Shown: piece by piece, positions 60,480-64,000 of the stretch | Position numbering within the stretch: position 1 is the first letter of the stretch | How the letters are laid out: every line of letters begins with the position of its first letter | Source: Corydoras sp. C115 | Taxonomy: Eukaryota; Chordata; Actinopteri; Siluriformes; Callichthyidae | DNA: 64,000 nucleotides | Reading direction: 5' to 3' | Assembly (NCBI GenBank): GCA_019802505.1 | Contig: JAFMOC010000076.1 | Span: 1,719,001-1,783,000, forward strand | The notes under the pieces: generated by a model | What the model was told of the DNA's origin: nothing | Database searches by the model: none | Seen by the model: only the letters and a program-made list of their open reading frames with translations | Translations under genes and position numbers: made by a program

Positions 60480-61480
60480 TTTTGAGTTGGTGGGTAATGA
60501 GTTTGAAGGGTAGACAGAGCAGCAAGCCTTACAGATGAAGGCCCTTTTCTCTAAACATATTGATGTCTTTGCTAAACTACTGGATGACATACCAATACGC
60601 CAGCCCTATCAGCGGATTGTGAAGCATCCAGCAACTTTTTGATAGTAAGGTAATTTGAGAAAGTAGTAGTCCTTTCTCCTCCCTATTGTCTTGGTGTCTA
60701 AGAAAGATGGAAGTCTGAGACTTTGTGTGGACTATAGACAGTTAAACGCAAAGACTCTGTGAGATGCTTATCCTCTTCCAAGCATTGAAGAGTTCTTGGA
60801 TGCTTTGGGCTACGCAAAATAGTTTTCCACTTTTGATCTGGCTAGTTTGTACAACCAAGTGCCTGTAGCTGAAAAAGACAAACCCAAAACAGCTTTCTGT
60901 ATATTTTTGGCTTGTTTGAATTGAATCGTTTGCTTTTCAGACCTTGTAATGCGTCGGGTACGTTCCAGGGACTTATGGAGCGCATGTTGATCGTGATAAT
61001 GTAATTGTGTTTTTAGCTATGGTAGAGCAACATCTGTAAAGATTGGAGGAGTTGTTTTCACGGATGCTGACGGAGAGTTTAAAAGTTATCTAAATGTCGA
61101 TTCTTTCAGCCTCAGGTAAGTTATCTGGGCCATGTGGTTTCGGCCAAAGGAATGACAACTGATCCAGCAAAGATTGAAGTGGTCAAAGAATGGAAGCATC
61201 CTTGTCATCTGGAGGAGCTTTGTTCCAGTCTTGGCTTTGCAAGCTACTACCAACGTTTTGTAGAGGGTCTCTGGGCAGCACTCTTACACAACTTTGTAGG
61301 TAAGCTACGTGGGCCGCAGTGAAAGGTAAAACGCCTGACGTGTCATTGGACAAGTAACACACTTAAAACAACTGCTAACTTCTACTCCGGTCTTGGCATA
61401 TGCTGATTTCAGCAAGCCTTTTATTGTGGAGATAGATGCCAGCCTATTGCTTTCGCCATATTGTAAAGGTTCTGTACATT
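60480..61480 (+). pseudogene. gypsy reverse transcriptase / RNase H remnant
   Basis: Broken frames show VSKKDGSLRLCVDYRQLNAK, then FSTFDLASLYNQVPV, a LGHVVSAKG...KIEVVKEW block (near 61120-61200) and FSKPFIVEIDASLL (near 61410-61450). The YxDD active-site box is not intact (around 60985-61010). In-frame stops occur repeatedly. Confidence 0.87.
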
Positions 61481-61929
61481 TTGTTGAAGTATACACGGTA
61501 GATAATCTGCTAACTACTTGCTTTACTAATACTACTGCTATGCTATGTAATGCTTAAAGTTTATGCTGATGGAGGGTCTATTTGGCTTTGGTTTTAGTTT
61601 CAGCTTTTTCTTTTAAATGCAGATGGAGATTCTTATGTACCGTAAAAATCTGTGGACAATTCGGGGTTGGTGAAATCAAGGCTATCTCTGACCTTGTTCC
61701 CGGTGCCAACTGTATTTGTCTACCTCGTTGGCTGCTGACGCCTGCTGCCATGTGCTCTCCACTATTTCTGAAATTCTGCTAGTGACCTAAGCATTCTGCA
61801 TAGAGCCAATTCAGTCATTGGACCTATATGAAAACTTTGTCCTGGGGTCAAGGAACAGGAGGACTTAAACATCCTTACAAAGGTATTGATCCGGCAGTGG
61901 GATCAGTGGGTCAGTGTTTACAGAAGGAG

Positions 61930-62659
61930 GTTCTTTGAAGTGTTCATGAGAATCATGGGCACAAGGGCACAGAAAGCTCCCTCAAATTGCGTCGGGACAG
62001 GTGTTTCTGGCCAAATATGTTTTTCATGATGTGAAACAATGATGCCAACGGTGTACCCTGGGAAAGGTTGTTCAGCCTAAAGTTCGGGTATTTCAGGGGA
62101 CACTGCAAGCTTCACACCCGAATGAAATCTTGGCCATTGACTTATCAGTCTTGGAAATGTTTTGATTCTGACTTATATTTTCACTAAGTATAGTCAAGCT
62201 ATCGCTACTAAATACCAGTAGGTGAGTACAGTCGCTCAGGCACAAGTACAGCATTGGTTCCATCGATTTGGACCTCCATTTTGCATCTACTCTAATCGGG
62301 GTGGAATTTTGAAAGCCCGTTGTTCAAGCAGTTGTGCAAGGTGTATGGACACAAGTAGAACTACCCCTTACCATCTTCTGGGAAATGGACAATGTAAATG
62401 GTTTGACCATACTCTACATTTCCTGAAGCGAACATTGCCCTCTGATGAAAAGCAGCATCAGCTGTGTCATCTGCCTCAGCCAACATTCACATACAACACT
62501 AACCCTCACCAGACCACTGGAAATACTTCATATTTTCTTATCTTTGGCCAACAACCTGCCTTTGGATTTTCTTCTGGAAACTTACACAGAGCATGGAAAC
62601 ATTGGATATATGGGTCCGGAAGCCTCAACAAAGTCTTTAGCTTGTATACGAGGATGTGA
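61930..62659 (+). pseudogene. gypsy integrase remnant
   Basis: An HHCC-like zinc-finger region (HENHGHKG near 61947; CQRC near 62044) is followed by core blocks FHRFGPPFCIYSNRGG and SRTTPYHLLGNGQCKWFDH and a TYNTNPHQTTG block. The second catalytic Asp position reads Asn (IYSN) and the catalytic Glu position reads Lys (GQCK), so the enzyme would be dead even without the frameshifts. Confidence 0.87.
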
Positions 62660-62812
62660 GGCAAAGATCAGTGTAGTAGGCTCGGAGGCAAAATCTCAAA
62701 AAAAAAAATTTGGGGGGTGGATTGTAGCCCTGCTATAGATCATCAAGTGGAGAGAGAAACTATGCAGAAGCAGGCAATCATGAAGCCACCTGAGTCCCGG
62801 TGTGCCAGGCAT

Positions 62813-64000
62813 GATGGTTGGACCCACAACCACACCAGTTGTCTTGTAAACTGATATTGTGTACAATAGTTTTATCATTGTAGGTTGGAACTTCGTAGTC
62901 TTGTATTAAAATGCCACAGTTTTCACATGAAGTGCTTTCAAAGACAGGTCTTTTTATTTCTTTTCTTTTATTGCCCAACATGGAATGGAGATCCATTATC
63001 AATACCATTGCATGTTTCCCTGTTAATTGATCCTAATGAATCAGATTACATTAAATTTTGTCATTGTGCACAGTACAAGTACAAGGCCAATGAAATGTAT
63101 TTAGCATCTAACCAGAAGAGCAATATATACATTATTTACATCAAGCGCATTAATAACAGTGACCGGTGCATTGAGAAGTGAAGTGTATAAATGTATATAC
63201 ATAAATATGAACATGAATAAAGCGCATTACAGTACAGAAGGTGCAGAGAAGGGGTTGTGCAATGAGTTATTAAAGTGTACGTGTGGCGTTCACAAGGATA
63301 ACCACCTCAGGAAAAAAACTTTTCCTGAGTATAATGGTGCGGGAACGGATTGTCTGTATGTTTGTCTGTCTGTATGAAATACCAACATTTCAGTAAATAA
63401 AAATTGGAAATCTTTTAAGGTAAAAAGTGTCAATCAATTAATTAACATAATGGATTGAACATGTGTAAGAAATTATTCCTGTTTCAACAATATTGTTTAC
63501 AAGATTTTTGTCTCAACACATTAAAAAAGTTAAATTACTGAGGAGTTATGCAGATTTTTGAGATATGCAATAACAAATTCAAGACAACAAACTTGAGCAA
63601 CAACATTATTATGAAATGTCACAACAAGCTGGCTTCTATCAATCAAATCTCCTGATCTAAAAAGAACTACACAGCAACATGGGCCTTCTGTATATCTATG
63701 AAGGTATGTCAGGAGTGCGCTTTTTGGTATACTTTATCTTAGTTTATGATAGCTTCTGTTAATTGGTGCCTTATTTTAGTTAATTATCTTCATATCTTTG
63801 TGTTTTTGGTCCTCATGTGTGTATAGTTTGAAGTAGAAATATTGTCCTATTAGCTGTTGTGATTCCTGGTTATGCTCTATGTTTGCTTGGTGGTGTTGGC
63901 ACCGCTACACTTACCTGGATCATGGATTTGTGACAGTACGAGCTGTTCAAAGCTTATACAGCCAGCAGTGGAGTCTTTTCAAGTGTCATTTTCCTTTTTC
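62813..64000. other. AT-rich DNA at the right edge, no gene recognised
   Basis: Several short open frames, none with domain features or splice context. Confidence 0.5.

Larger units (their letters stand above)
59992..62812 (+). mobile_element. degenerate Ty3/gypsy LTR retrotransposon
   Basis: Partial LTRs start TGTAGCC at 59992 and 62723 and match over about 80 bases, to GTGCCAGG. A purine-rich tract ending GGGGGGTGG lies just before the right one. The distance of 2.7 kb is about half that of an intact element, and no gag is seen, so it is internally deleted. The pol order is reverse transcriptase, RNase H-like, then integrase. Many stops and frameshifts make it inert. Confidence 0.88.

Overview
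This window is vertebrate nuclear DNA, almost certainly from a teleost fish. It is AT-rich, its one protein-coding gene is split into many exons by GT-AG introns, and it is full of fish-type repeats: a tRNA-derived SINE with GAAT or GGAT tails, hAT transposons, LINE relics and a Ty3/gypsy relic. Several repeat families here (the SINE and the 9.2 kb and 55.6 kb repeats) resemble ones I know from otophysan fish such as catfishes and characins. That placement is inference from memory and was not computed.

The only gene I can support fully is WDR3 (yeast Dip2/Utp12), a UTP-B subunit of the small-subunit processome, on the + strand at 6983-20258. I assembled 26 coding exons that join in frame to 939 codons plus a stop (941 with an alternative acceptor at exon 6). 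The family is about 940 residues long, so the gene looks intact. A poly(A) signal lies at 20439-20444. In human, WDR3 is head-to-head with GDAP2. The two CpG-bearing stretches upstream (2448-3045 and 5530-6080) are probably halves of one ancestral divergent promoter, now separated by a 2.5 kb hAT element (3046-5529). No GDAP2 coding exon is visible. A 0.88 kb minisatellite (6081-6962) ends 20 bases before the WDR3 start codon.

Layout: 1-2447 holds non-coding sequence and SINEs; 2448-6080 a promoter-like region split by the hAT; 6081-6962 the minisatellite; 6983-20258 WDR3, with intronic SINEs and an 0.8 kb duplicated block in introns 1 and 4. From 20.5 kb to the end I find no convincing gene. 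That stretch is a gene-poor desert with about 15 SINE copies, a LINE 3' relic (31.6-32.2 kb), a second hAT with a nested SINE (50.4-52.1 kb), a Tc1-like terminus, microsatellites and a dead, internally deleted gypsy element with partial LTRs (60.0-62.8 kb).

The best discoveries concern retroposition history. Many SINEs have clear target-site duplications (TSDs). One dimeric SINE at 1.8-2.4 kb carries 22 bases of target sequence that also lie between two independent SINEs 27 kb away at 29.5-30.0 kb, which looks like a transduction or chimera with its probable source in the same window. No new defence, immune or metabolic system was found.
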